From assembly GCF_002154895.1 (NCBI RefSeq), contig NZ_MUIZ01000008.1, positions 1 through 45,901 on the forward strand: a DNA stretch of 45,901 nucleotides. The letters are read 5' to 3'. The DNA is from Lactococcus petauri (GTDB lineage: Bacteria; Bacillota; Bacilli; Lactobacillales; Streptococcaceae). Both the position numbers and the translations under genes were made by a program. This document shows positions 38,821-45,901 of the stretch, one piece after another. The notes beneath the pieces were generated by a model. That model saw only the letters and a program-made list of their open reading frames with translations. It was not told the origin of the DNA and ran no database searches. The number at the start of each line of letters is the position of its first letter. Within the stretch, counting starts at the first letter, position 1.

Positions 38821-39948
38821 ATGAATGAAACTGAAAATATTATGGAAGAATTGCATTGCATTGGCTGCGGTGCATTGATTCAAACAAAAGATAAAAATGC
38901 CTTGGGTTTCCTGCCTGCGGGAGCGCTAGCGAAAAGAGGAGAAGATGACGCGCTGTACTGTCAACGTTGCTTCCGCCTTCGTCACTATAATGAAATCGCT
39001 GATGTCAGTTTGACAGACGATGATTTTTTGCGCCTTTTGAGCGAAATCGGTGAGCATGATGCGTTAATCGTGAATGTTGTTGACATCTTTGATTTTAATG
39101 GCTCCTTAATCCCAAGCTTGCATCGTTTTACGGGCAATAATGACCTTCTCTTAGTAGCCAATAAGAAAGACATTCTGCCGCACTCATTAAAAGTTGGTAA
39201 AATGAGCGCTTGGCTCAAGGAGCAAGCAAAGAAAGCTGGTCTCCGTCCTCTTGATGTTCTTGTAACTTCAGCTAAAAATCAAGATGATGTTCGAGAACTC
39301 ATGGAAAAAATTGAGAAAATGCGTAAAGGTCGTGATGTTTACGTAGTTGGTGTAACGAATGTGGGTAAATCTACATTAATTAATGCCATTATCAAACTTG
39401 TCACAGGGGATGACAATGTTATTACCACTAGCCGTTTTCCAGGGACGACTTTAGATAAGATTGAGATTCCTCTTGATGATGATAGCTTGCTTATTGATAC
39501 ACCGGGGATTATTCATCGTGGACAAATGGCGCACTATCTTGAAGCAAAAGACCTGAAACTCGTTTCACCTAAAAAAGAAATCAAGCCTAAAACTTATCAA
39601 CTTAATGCAGGGCAAACTCTATTTTTAGGGGGGCTTGCACGTTTTGACTATATACAAGGTGAAAAACAAGGGCTTACTGTTTTTTGTGATAATGAGTTAG
39701 ATATTCATCGTACAAAATTAGAAGGAGCTACTGAATTTTATGAAAAACATGTGGGTGGTTTACTTCAACCGCCACGTGCGAAAAATCTTTCGGACTTTCC
39801 AAAACTCATCCGTAAAGAATTTTCTGTCAAAGAAAAATCAGATATTGTCTTCTCTGGTCTAGGATGGATTCGGGTTGCGGAACGTGGCGTTGTGGCAGCA
39901 TGGGTACCAGAAGGTGTAGACGTAGTTCTGCGTAAGGCATTGGTATAA
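38821..39948 (+). CDS. yqeH: Ribosome-biogenesis GTPase YqeH
   Basis: 375 residues from ATG 38821; a longer frame from 38794 would cover the -10 box. N-terminal zinc finger with Cys13, Cys16, Cys47 and Cys50. The GTPase is circularly permuted (G4 NKKD at 114-117 before G1 GVTNVGKST at 177-185, then DTPG), the mark of the YqeH/RsgA-like class. The C-terminal domain binds RNA or protein. Needed for 30S assembly in Bacillus. Heads the operon; hflX starts two bases after its stop. Confidence 0.96.
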   Translation: MNETENIMEELHCIGCGALIQTKDKNALGFLPAGALAKRGEDDALYCQRCFRLRHYNEIADVSLTDDDFLRLLSEIGEHDALIVNVVDIFDFNGSLIPSLHRFTGNNDLLLVANKKDILPHSLKVGKMSAWLKEQAKKAGLRPLDVLVTSAKNQDDVRELMEKIEKMRKGRDVYVVGVTNVGKSTLINAIIKLVTGDDNVITTSRFPGTTLDKIEIPLDDDSLLIDTPGIIHRGQMAHYLEAKDLKLVSPKKEIKPKTYQLNAGQTLFLGGLARFDYIQGEKQGLTVFCDNELDIHRTKLEGATEFYEKHVGGLLQPPRAKNLSDFPKLIRKEFSVKEKSDIVFSGLGWIRVAERGVVAAWVPEGVDVVLRKALV

Positions 39949-39950
39949 GT

Positions 39951-41186
39951 ATGATAAATCTAGAAGAAAAACAAGAACGTGTCTTACTCGCTGGCGTAGA
40001 GACCTTTGAAAATAGCGAAAATTTTGAAAGCTCGATGCTTGAACTTGCTGAACTCACAAAAACAGCAGGGGGGATTGTGATTGATGCCTTTACACAAAAG
40101 CGGGACAAATACGATACTAAATTTCTGATTGGAACCGGCAAGCTTGAACAAATGAGGTGGGCAATTGAAGTCGGAGAAATAGACACGGTTATTTTCAATG
40201 ACCGTCTGACACCTCGCCAAAACATTAATCTGGAAGAAGCTTTAGGAATCAAAGTTATTGATCGGATGCAATTGATATTGGATATTTTTGCATTGCGGGC
40301 GCGGTCTCATGAAGGGATGCTTCAAGTCGAACAAGCTCAGCTTAGCTATTTGTTACCACGCTTGGTCGGCCAAGGTATCATGCTCAGTCGTCAAGGAGGA
40401 GGTATCGGCTCCAAAGGTCCTGGTGAAAGTAAACTTGAAACAGACCGTCGTTATATTCGGACACGTATTGAAAATATAGATAAACAGCTCCAAAAAGTTG
40501 AAAAAACCCGTGAAACGATTCGGAAAAAGCGTAAAGAAAGCTCTATCTTTAAAATCGGATTGATTGGCTATACGAATGCCGGGAAGTCAAGCATAATGAA
40601 TGCTTTGACTGAAAAAACGCAATATGAAAAAGATGAACTTTTTGCTACACTAGATGCAACAACCAAGTTGGTAAAAATAAAAGAGGATTTTACAGTCAGT
40701 CTTACAGATACAGTTGGTTTTATTCAAGATTTGCCGACGGAGCTGATTAAGGCATTCAAGTCGACTTTAGAAGAGTCGACTCATGTGGATTTACTCATCC
40801 ATGTCATTGACGTGAGTAATCTCCATCATGAAGTCCATGAAAAAACAGTCCAAAAATTGATGGAAGAAATGGATATTCAAGGTATTCCTGTGTTAAATGT
40901 CTATAATAAGATGGATATTGCTAAGGATTTTGTACCTACTTTGACACCAGCAGTACAGCTTTCGATTAAGTCAGACGAAGGTGTCCAGTGGTTGCGTACG
41001 GCAATTTTAGAAAAATTGCATGAGCTCTTTGTTGCTTTTGAGTTAGATTTGCCTTATGCAATGGCTTATAAACTACCTGAACTGAAAAAAATAGCCATGG
41101 TCAACGAAGTTGTTGAAGGTGAAACAGCTTATAAAGTTAAAGGGATCATTGCTCCCAGCATGACCTGGAAGCTGGATAATTATTAG
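39951..41186 (+). CDS. hflX: GTPase HflX
   Basis: 411 residues. N-terminal HflX domain with GTGKLEQM and the glycine-rich LSRQGGGIGSKGPGESKLE (143-162), helical linker, then GTPase domain with G1 GYTNAGKSS (206-214), G3 DTVGFIQDLP and G4 NKMD. HflX binds 50S subunits and splits stalled or heat-stressed 70S ribosomes. It lies between yqeH and yhbY, where Bacillus has aroE. Start ATG overlaps no ribosome-binding site and is probably coupled to yqeH translation. Confidence 0.95.
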   Translation: MINLEEKQERVLLAGVETFENSENFESSMLELAELTKTAGGIVIDAFTQKRDKYDTKFLIGTGKLEQMRWAIEVGEIDTVIFNDRLTPRQNINLEEALGIKVIDRMQLILDIFALRARSHEGMLQVEQAQLSYLLPRLVGQGIMLSRQGGGIGSKGPGESKLETDRRYIRTRIENIDKQLQKVEKTRETIRKKRKESSIFKIGLIGYTNAGKSSIMNALTEKTQYEKDELFATLDATTKLVKIKEDFTVSLTDTVGFIQDLPTELIKAFKSTLEESTHVDLLIHVIDVSNLHHEVHEKTVQKLMEEMDIQGIPVLNVYNKMDIAKDFVPTLTPAVQLSIKSDEGVQWLRTAILEKLHELFVAFELDLPYAMAYKLPELKKIAMVNEVVEGETAYKVKGIIAPSMTWKLDNY

Positions 41187-41200
41187 AAAAGAGAATTAAA

Positions 41201-41509
41201 ATGGAATTAACTGGAAAACAAAAGCGTTACCTGCGAAGCCTCGCAGTAAATATTCGCCCCATAGTTCAAATCGGAAAATCTGGACTGTCGAACGAAATCC
41301 TTACAAGTATTCGCCACGCTGCAGATGCGCGTGAATTAATTAAAGTTAACATCTTACAAAACTCTGATGAAACTGCCAAAGATGTTGCAGCGATGATTGA
41401 TGAAATGGGGCTCAACGTTGTCCAAATTATCGGACGTAATGTAGTAGTCTTTAAGGTTAGTGATCGTAAAGAAAATCGTAAAATTTCAGAAGATGTAAAA
41501 AAGGTATAA
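41201..41509 (+). CDS. yhbY: CRM-domain RNA-binding protein YhbY (YqeI)
   Basis: 102 residues. A single CRM domain: LTGKQKRYLRSLAVNIRPIVQIGKSGLS, then ELIKVNILQN and the RNA-binding GxxG-like turn near the C-terminus. Associates with pre-50S particles in relatives. Ribosome-binding site AAGAGAA. Part of the yqeH operon. Confidence 0.93.
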   Translation: MELTGKQKRYLRSLAVNIRPIVQIGKSGLSNEILTSIRHAADARELIKVNILQNSDETAKDVAAMIDEMGLNVVQIIGRNVVVFKVSDRKENRKISEDVKKV

Positions 41510-41512
41510 GTT

Positions 41513-42106
41513 ATGTCGCTTGAACTTCTAACACCTTTTACTAAGGTGGATCTACAAGAGGAAAATGCTCGTGTTCGCCGTGCCATCGGTCTTTTTTGGG
41601 GAAGTTTCAATCCTGTACACATCGCACATTTAACAATCGCTGATCAAGTGCGTCAGCAGCTGAATTTAGAACAAGTTGTGTTTCTTCCAGAACATAATAC
41701 CGATGGGCATGTTACCCGCATGTTAGAGCTAGCACTGGAAGGGAAAGAAGGTCTTGTATTGAACAAATGCCGCTGCCAAGCAGATGAAGGCATATATGAA
41801 ACAGTAAAGGCCCTCAAGGAAGAACATCCCGATACAGATTTTTACTTTATCATTGGGGGAGATTTAATCAATAGTTTACCAAGTTGGAAAAATATTGAGC
41901 AACTTTTAGAATTAGTACAGCTGGTTGGCGTACGTCGACCACGCTTCCGCGCGGGGACAAGTTATCCTATTTTGTGGGTGGATGTACCGGGAATGGATAT
42001 CTCTGGTAATATGATACGTGAACAATTTAGCCGAGGGCTTGTTCCAAATTTCTTGTTAGCACCCAAAGTACTTGCTTATATTAAGAAAGAGGGACTTTAT
42101 GTTTGA
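41513..42106 (+). CDS. nadD: Nicotinate-nucleotide adenylyltransferase
   Basis: 197 residues. Nucleotidyltransferase motif [30 protein letters not shown]-terminal [13 protein letters not shown], which is the ISSTxIR-type motif. Adenylates nicotinate mononucleotide in NAD synthesis. The start is three bases after yhbY. The end overlaps yqeK by eight bases. Confidence 0.95.
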   Translation: MSLELLTPFTKVDLQEENARVRRAIGLFWGSFNPVHIAHLTIADQVRQQLNLEQVVFLPEHNTDGHVTRMLELALEGKEGLVLNKCRCQADEGIYETVKALKEEHPDTDFYFIIGGDLINSLPSWKNIEQLLELVQLVGVRRPRFRAGTSYPILWVDVPGMDISGNMIREQFSRGLVPNFLLAPKVLAYIKKEGLYV

Positions 42107-42692
42107 TTTTTATCCAGAAGTAAACTTGTCAAGAGAAGAACTACTTGCGAATATAAAAGCTCAAATGTCTGAAAAACGTTTCCAACATATCCTAGGAGTA
42201 GAGAAAGCAGCAGTTGCACTTGCTGAAAAATATGATGTAAATGTGCATAAAGCAAGTCTTGCTGCTCTGTTGCATGATTACGCAAAAGAAACAGCAGATG
42301 ACATCTTTTTAGAACTGATTGAAAAGTATAACTTGAATCCTGATTTGAAAAATTGGGGCAATAACATATGGCATGGTACAGTGGGCATCTATAAAATGCA
42401 AGAAGATTTAGGTTTGAAAGATCCCGAAATTCTACATGCAATCGAGGTGCACACTGTAGGGGATGCAGCGATGTCTGACTTAGCAAAAGTACTTTATGTG
42501 GCGGACTATATTGAAGAGGGACGTGATTTCCCGGGTGTTATTGAAGCGCGAGCTATCGCGGATTACTCTCTGAATATGGCAGTTGCCTTTGAGACAATGC
42601 GACTTATTGATTATCTGGCTGAACTGCGTGTAAAAATTTACCCCCAAAGTATCGAAACATATAACGCATTTATCAAATATCTTAAAAAATAA
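42099..42692 (+). CDS. yqeK: HD-domain hydrolase YqeK (probable Ap4A hydrolase)
   Basis: 197 residues from ATG 42099, selected for the GAGGGA upstream; an earlier in-frame start at 42072 lies within nadD. HD motifs: [26 protein letters not shown] (His-Asp), IWHGTVG, and [12 protein letters not shown]. YqeK proteins hydrolyse diadenosine tetraphosphate symmetrically and link to stress signalling. Sits between nadD and rsfS as in most Firmicutes. Confidence 0.92.
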   Translation: MFDFYPEVNLSREELLANIKAQMSEKRFQHILGVEKAAVALAEKYDVNVHKASLAALLHDYAKETADDIFLELIEKYNLNPDLKNWGNNIWHGTVGIYKMQEDLGLKDPEILHAIEVHTVGDAAMSDLAKVLYVADYIEEGRDFPGVIEARAIADYSLNMAVAFETMRLIDYLAELRVKIYPQSIETYNAFIKYLKK

Positions 42693-42718
42693 TAATAAAA
42701 ATAGAAAATAGGAATAAA

Positions 42719-43078
42719 ATGAATTCAAAACAATTACTCGAAACAGTTGTAAAAGCAGCCGATGATAAAAAAGCTTTAGATATTGTAGCACTTGATGTCG
42801 CTGCTGTATCAGGCGTTGCAGATTATTTCGTTGTCCTTGAAGCAATGAATACACGTCAGATTGATGCGATTGTTGATAATGTCGCTGAAGAAGCAGATAA
42901 GCTTGGTGTTCAAGCAGCAGGTCATATTGAAGGAGATGCGCGTACAGGATGGGTTTTAGTTGACTTAGGTGACGTGATTGTCAATGTTTTTGACCATGAT
43001 TCACGCTTGCGTTTTAACTTAGAGAAACTTTGGTCAGATGCACCACTTGTTGATATTAATGAATGGATTTCTGAATAA
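42719..43078 (+). CDS. rsfS: Ribosomal silencing factor RsfS
   Basis: 119 residues. Motifs ALDIVALDVAAVSGVADYFVV, TRQIDAIVDNVAEEADKLG, GHIEGDARTGWVLVDLGDVIVNVF, LEKLWSDAP are diagnostic. Binds L14 (uL14) and blocks subunit joining in nutrient stress. Ribosome-binding site ATAGGAA. The next gene starts on the base after its stop codon. Confidence 0.96.
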   Translation: MNSKQLLETVVKAADDKKALDIVALDVAAVSGVADYFVVLEAMNTRQIDAIVDNVAEEADKLGVQAAGHIEGDARTGWVLVDLGDVIVNVFDHDSRLRFNLEKLWSDAPLVDINEWISE

Positions 43079-43810
43079 ATGACGGCTTCTTATGAGGAAT
43101 TTGCCCGGGTCTATGATTCCGTAATGGATGAGGAGCTCTATGACTTGTGGTTTGAGTTTAGTCAAAGACATTTTCCAGCAAAAACGCAAAATATCATGGA
43201 ATTGGCATGTGGTACAGGGATTCTCTCGATAAGATTTAGTCAAGCAGGCTATGAAGTAACCGGTGTTGATTTGTCAGAGGAAATGCTGACCATTGCAGAT
43301 AAACGTGCACGTCAGATGGGGGCAAAAATTACTTTTGCTGCCGGAGATATGCGTGAATTATCAGGAGAAACCACATTTGATGTTGTGACTTGCTATTCGG
43401 ATTCGCTTTGTTACATGTCGAATGCTTCTGAAGTTCAACGCGTTTTTGATGGTGTTTATAATTCTTTAAATGCGGAAGGTGTGTTTATCTTTGATGTCCA
43501 TTCGACATATCAAGTGGATTCGGTTTTTCCGGGTTACTCTTATCACGAAAACGATGAAGATTTTGCTTTTCTCTGGGATTCTTTTGTAGGGGATTACCCT
43601 CATTCAGTCGTCCATGAATTGACTTTCTTTGTTAAAGATTCCGATGGAAAATTTGTGCGTAAAGATGAAGTACATCAAGAGAGAACGTATCCAATAAAGG
43701 AATATTTGACAAGACTTCAAAAATTTTCTAAAGTAGAAGTATATGCTGATTTTGAAGATGAAAAACCTGAAGAAGAAAGCTTACGTTGGTTCTTTGTATG
43801 CAAAAAATAA
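43079..43810 (+). CDS. yqeM: Class I SAM-dependent methyltransferase YqeM
   Basis: 243 residues. SAM-binding motif [25 protein letters not shown] (core ELACGTG), and [15 protein letters not shown]. Close to the methyltransferase that in Bacillus and streptococci lies between rsfS/yqeL and ylbM. Substrate unknown. The start directly follows the rsfS stop and the end overlaps tmcAL by 13 bases, so translation is coupled. Confidence 0.9.
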   Translation: MTASYEEFARVYDSVMDEELYDLWFEFSQRHFPAKTQNIMELACGTGILSIRFSQAGYEVTGVDLSEEMLTIADKRARQMGAKITFAAGDMRELSGETTFDVVTCYSDSLCYMSNASEVQRVFDGVYNSLNAEGVFIFDVHSTYQVDSVFPGYSYHENDEDFAFLWDSFVGDYPHSVVHELTFFVKDSDGKFVRKDEVHQERTYPIKEYLTRLQKFSKVEVYADFEDEKPEEESLRWFFVCKK

Positions 43811-44883
43811 TAGGAATTGTTGCTGAGTTCAACCCTTTTCACAATGGACATAAATATTTATTAGATCAGGCAGGCGATGGTATAAAAATCGTTGCCATGT
43901 CTGGTAATTTTATGCAAAGGGGTGAACCGGCTCTTTTTGATAAATGGTCAAGAGCTGAAATGGCTCTAAAAAATGGTGCAGATATCGTGGTTGAGCTTCC
44001 TGTCATGGGAGCTGTCCAAGCTGCTGATTTTTTCGCACAGGCAGCAGTGGATATTCTTGATAAAATGGGGATTGGTGAACTTGTTTTTGGTTCGGAGTCT
44101 ACCCTTGATTATCAAAAAATCGTGAATCTTTATGAAGAGAAGTCAATCGAAATGGAGAACTTTATTAAAGATTTACCTGATACATTGAGTTATCCCGAAA
44201 AAACTCAGATGATGTGGCAGAAATTCTCAGGCTTACATTTTGATGGAAATACACCCAACCATGTCCTGGCTCTTGCTTATGCCAAAGCCAGTGCGGGCAA
44301 AGATATAAGACTACAAGCCATTCAGCGTAGTAACGATTTTCATTCTCGTAGTTTATCTGGTGAAATTGCTTCAGCAACAGCTATTAGAGCAAATATCGAC
44401 CAACAAGATATTTTGAATTTTGTGCCGGAAAATTTAAAACAACTCTATCAGCACCCCAGAGTTTCTTGGGATAATTATTTCACTTTGCTTAAGTATAAGA
44501 TAATCTCCCATGATTTGAGCCTTATTTTTCAAATGAATACAGAGTTGGAAAGTCGGATAAAAACAGCCATCAAGCAAGTGAATACTGTCGATGAATTGAT
44601 AGAGGCAGTGCATACAAAACGATATACTAGAGCACGTGTAAGACGGCTTTTGACCTATGTTTTATTGGATATTCCACGTGATTTTCAGTTGCCTCAAAAC
44701 ATTCATGTTTTAGGTTTTACAAAGCAAGGACAACAACATCTGGCTAAAGTGAAGGATAAGCTTGTGACTCGCATTGGAAAAGAATCATGGGACTTACTTA
44801 CGCAAAAATCAGATGATATTTATCAATTAGGAAATCGTAATTTTAAAGAACAGAACCATGGGCGCAAACCATTGATTTTGTGA
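43798..44883 (+). CDS. tmcAL: tRNA(Met) cytidine acetate ligase TmcAL (YlbM)
   Basis: 361 residues from ATG 43798 ([22 protein letters not shown]), the conserved start; the frame from 43786 is only four codons longer and begins inside yqeM. Nucleotidyltransferase-like HxGH motif [43 protein letters not shown]. Forms N4-acetylcytidine at the wobble base of elongator tRNA-Met using acetate and ATP. Last gene of the yqeH operon. Confidence 0.94.
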   Translation: MQKIIGIVAEFNPFHNGHKYLLDQAGDGIKIVAMSGNFMQRGEPALFDKWSRAEMALKNGADIVVELPVMGAVQAADFFAQAAVDILDKMGIGELVFGSESTLDYQKIVNLYEEKSIEMENFIKDLPDTLSYPEKTQMMWQKFSGLHFDGNTPNHVLALAYAKASAGKDIRLQAIQRSNDFHSRSLSGEIASATAIRANIDQQDILNFVPENLKQLYQHPRVSWDNYFTLLKYKIISHDLSLIFQMNTELESRIKTAIKQVNTVDELIEAVHTKRYTRARVRRLLTYVLLDIPRDFQLPQNIHVLGFTKQGQQHLAKVKDKLVTRIGKESWDLLTQKSDDIYQLGNRNFKEQNHGRKPLIL

Positions 44884-44889
44884 TATAAT
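44881..44889 (+). promoter_or_regulatory. Candidate yebC promoter (-10)
   Basis: TGA-TATAAT overlapping the tmcAL stop codon. It is 33 bases before the yebC ATG, leaving room for the AGGAGG site. No clear -35. Confidence 0.5.
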
Positions 44890-44922
44890 ATTTAAGAATA
44901 AATTGAAAATAGGAGGTGTCCC

Positions 44923-45636
44923 ATGGGACGCAAATGGGCCAATATTGCCGCAAAAAAATCAGCTAAAGACGGAGCAACATCAAAAGTTTATGCAAAATTT
45001 GGTGTTGAAATATATGTAGCCGCAAAGCAAGGGGAGCCAGATCCAGAGTCAAATACCGCGCTCAAGTTTGTTATTGAACGTGCGAAACAAGCACAAGTTC
45101 CAAAGCATGTTATTGATAAAGCGATTGACAAAGCTAAAGGTGGAGCAGAAGAAGCTTTCGTTTCTGGACGATATGAAGGATTCGGACCGAATGGATCAAT
45201 GATTATCTGTGAAACGTTAACTTCAAATGTAAACCGTACAATTTCTAATATCCGCACAATTTTCCATAAAAATGGTGGGAATATTGGTGCGGAAGGTTCT
45301 GTAGGCTACATGTTCGATAATACAGGTGTGATCGTCTTTGCTGGTGATGATGCTGACGAGATTTTTGAATATTTGATTGAACAAGAAATTGACGTCCGTG
45401 ATGTTTCTGCGGAAGAAGGACAAATTATTGTTTATACAGAACCTACAGATTTACACAAAGCAATTGCTGCTCTCAAAGAAAAAGGTATTACTGAATTTAC
45501 AACAACTGAACTTGAGATGATTGCACAGAGCGAAGTTGAACTTTCTGGTGAAGATTTAGAAACCTTCGAAGGTTTGGTAGATGCTTTAGAAGACGACGAC
45601 GATGTTCAAAAAGTTTATCATAATGTGGATATGTAA
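44923..45636 (+). CDS. yebC: YebC/PmpR-family (TACO1-like) protein
   Basis: 237 residues. Conserved start [17 protein letters not shown], then [34 protein letters not shown] and an acidic C-terminus. Named a transcriptional regulator in many genomes; more recent work on the family points to relief of ribosome stalling at proline stretches, like TACO1 in mitochondria. Strong ribosome-binding site AGGAGG. Confidence 0.93.
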   Translation: MGRKWANIAAKKSAKDGATSKVYAKFGVEIYVAAKQGEPDPESNTALKFVIERAKQAQVPKHVIDKAIDKAKGGAEEAFVSGRYEGFGPNGSMIICETLTSNVNRTISNIRTIFHKNGGNIGAEGSVGYMFDNTGVIVFAGDDADEIFEYLIEQEIDVRDVSAEEGQIIVYTEPTDLHKAIAALKEKGITEFTTTELEMIAQSEVELSGEDLETFEGLVDALEDDDDVQKVYHNVDM

Positions 45637-45640
45637 ATAA

Positions 45641-45666
45641 AAAGATGGCCAAGTGGCCATTTTTTA
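45641..45666 (+). terminator. Terminator after yebC
   Basis: ATGGCC / GGCCAT stem, AAGT loop, five T. Confidence 0.9.
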
Positions 45667-45792
45667 TTTACATAACGATGTTCTTATCTTAATTAACTGG
45701 AAATCACAAAAAAAAATAAATGGCGTAAAGCCCAGTAAATGGGGGATAAACCGAACAAAAGTAAAATTTTTAAAAAAAATCACAGTTTATTC

Positions 45793-45901
45793 TTGACAGA
45801 ACAAATTGAGTTTGATAGAATATAATAGTTGTCGCGAGAGAGCGTATCTCTTACGAGAGCGATAGACCTTTGAAAACTGAATAAAGTAGAATGACTATAT
45901 G
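45793..45901 (+). promoter_or_regulatory. rRNA operon promoter and 5' leader (16S gene beyond window)
   Basis: TTGACA (45793-45798), 17-base spacer, TAGAAT (45816-45821); an overlapping TATAAT (45821-45826) is at 22 bases. An A/T-rich tract upstream (about 45759-45780) could be an UP element. The leader contains CGAGAGAGCG and CTTACGAGAGCG stems and the segment CTTTGAAAACTGAATAAAG (45871 on), which is typical of the boxA-containing leader just before lactic acid bacterial 16S rRNA. No tRNA or rRNA sequence is reached. Confidence 0.75.

Noticed and set aside
1-45901. CRISPR arrays, insertion sequences, restriction-modification or classical phage-defence operons.
   Set aside because: No regularly spaced direct repeats, transposase, methylase-restriction pair or known defence domains were seen in the window.

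Overview
The window looks like the chromosome of a low-GC lactic acid bacterium of the genus Lactococcus. The grounds are the sequences of Pgi, AdhE, EzrA, RpsB and Tsf, the small lactococcal/streptococcal families DUF960 and DUF1912, the yqeH-to-ylbM gene order, and a T-box before valS. I cannot name the species. The left 14.5 kb is the right-hand part of an integrative and conjugative element (ICE). The rest is housekeeping chromosome, and the last bases are the promoter and 5' leader of an rRNA operon whose 16S gene lies just outside.

Region 1 (1-14,600), ICE. It opens with the C-terminal part of a helical, Gly/Thr-tailed surface or secreted protein. Next is a 1068-residue LPXTG adhesin with an N-terminal thioester domain and Cna-B type domains. 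A Tcp/Tn916-type conjugation module follows: a membrane protein with an IF2-N-like head, a small membrane protein, TcpE-like, VirB4/TcpF-like ATPase, VirB6/TcpH-like membrane protein, a lysozyme-CHAP wall hydrolase, and a lipoprotein with a likely NTF2/VirB8-like fold. An antisense gene for a single-pass membrane protein sits inside the module, between two copies of a G-rich intergenic repeat. The element ends with a putative excisionase, a tyrosine integrase, a tandem 11-bp repeat overlapping the integrase stop codon, and helically phased WATTGA boxes.

Region 2 (14,600-20,600). Leaderless metallophosphoesterase; DUF960 protein; RpiR-type regulator; leaderless recX. Then a redox or electrophile-response block (MFS exporter, aldo/keto reductase, divergent HxlR regulator with a clear palindromic operator, VOC protein).

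Region 3 (20,600-34,600). A leaderless 23S rRNA uracil methyltransferase gene, GNAT, MmcQ/YjbR and DUF1912 proteins; a FusB/FusC-family EF-G-binding protein behind a 17-codon leader ORF and a perfect hairpin; T-box-controlled valS; pgi; the overlapping leaderless cluster rsmD-coaD-sepM/ylbL; adhE with two Rex-like sites and a cre-like site around its promoter; and a 6-phosphogluconolactonase-type gene.

Region 4 (34,600-45,901). rpsB-tsf with a leader and an intercistronic attenuator; ezrA; then the leaderless operon yqeH-hflX-yhbY-nadD-yqeK-rsfS-yqeM-tmcAL, followed by yebC and the rRNA promoter.

The most notable chromosomal pattern is that five genes (metallophosphoesterase, recX, rlmD-like, rsmD, yqeH) share one start architecture: an extended -10 (TGN-TAWAAT), exactly six bases, then ATG, with no ribosome-binding site. 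They should be transcribed as leaderless mRNAs. Three of the five act on the ribosome.
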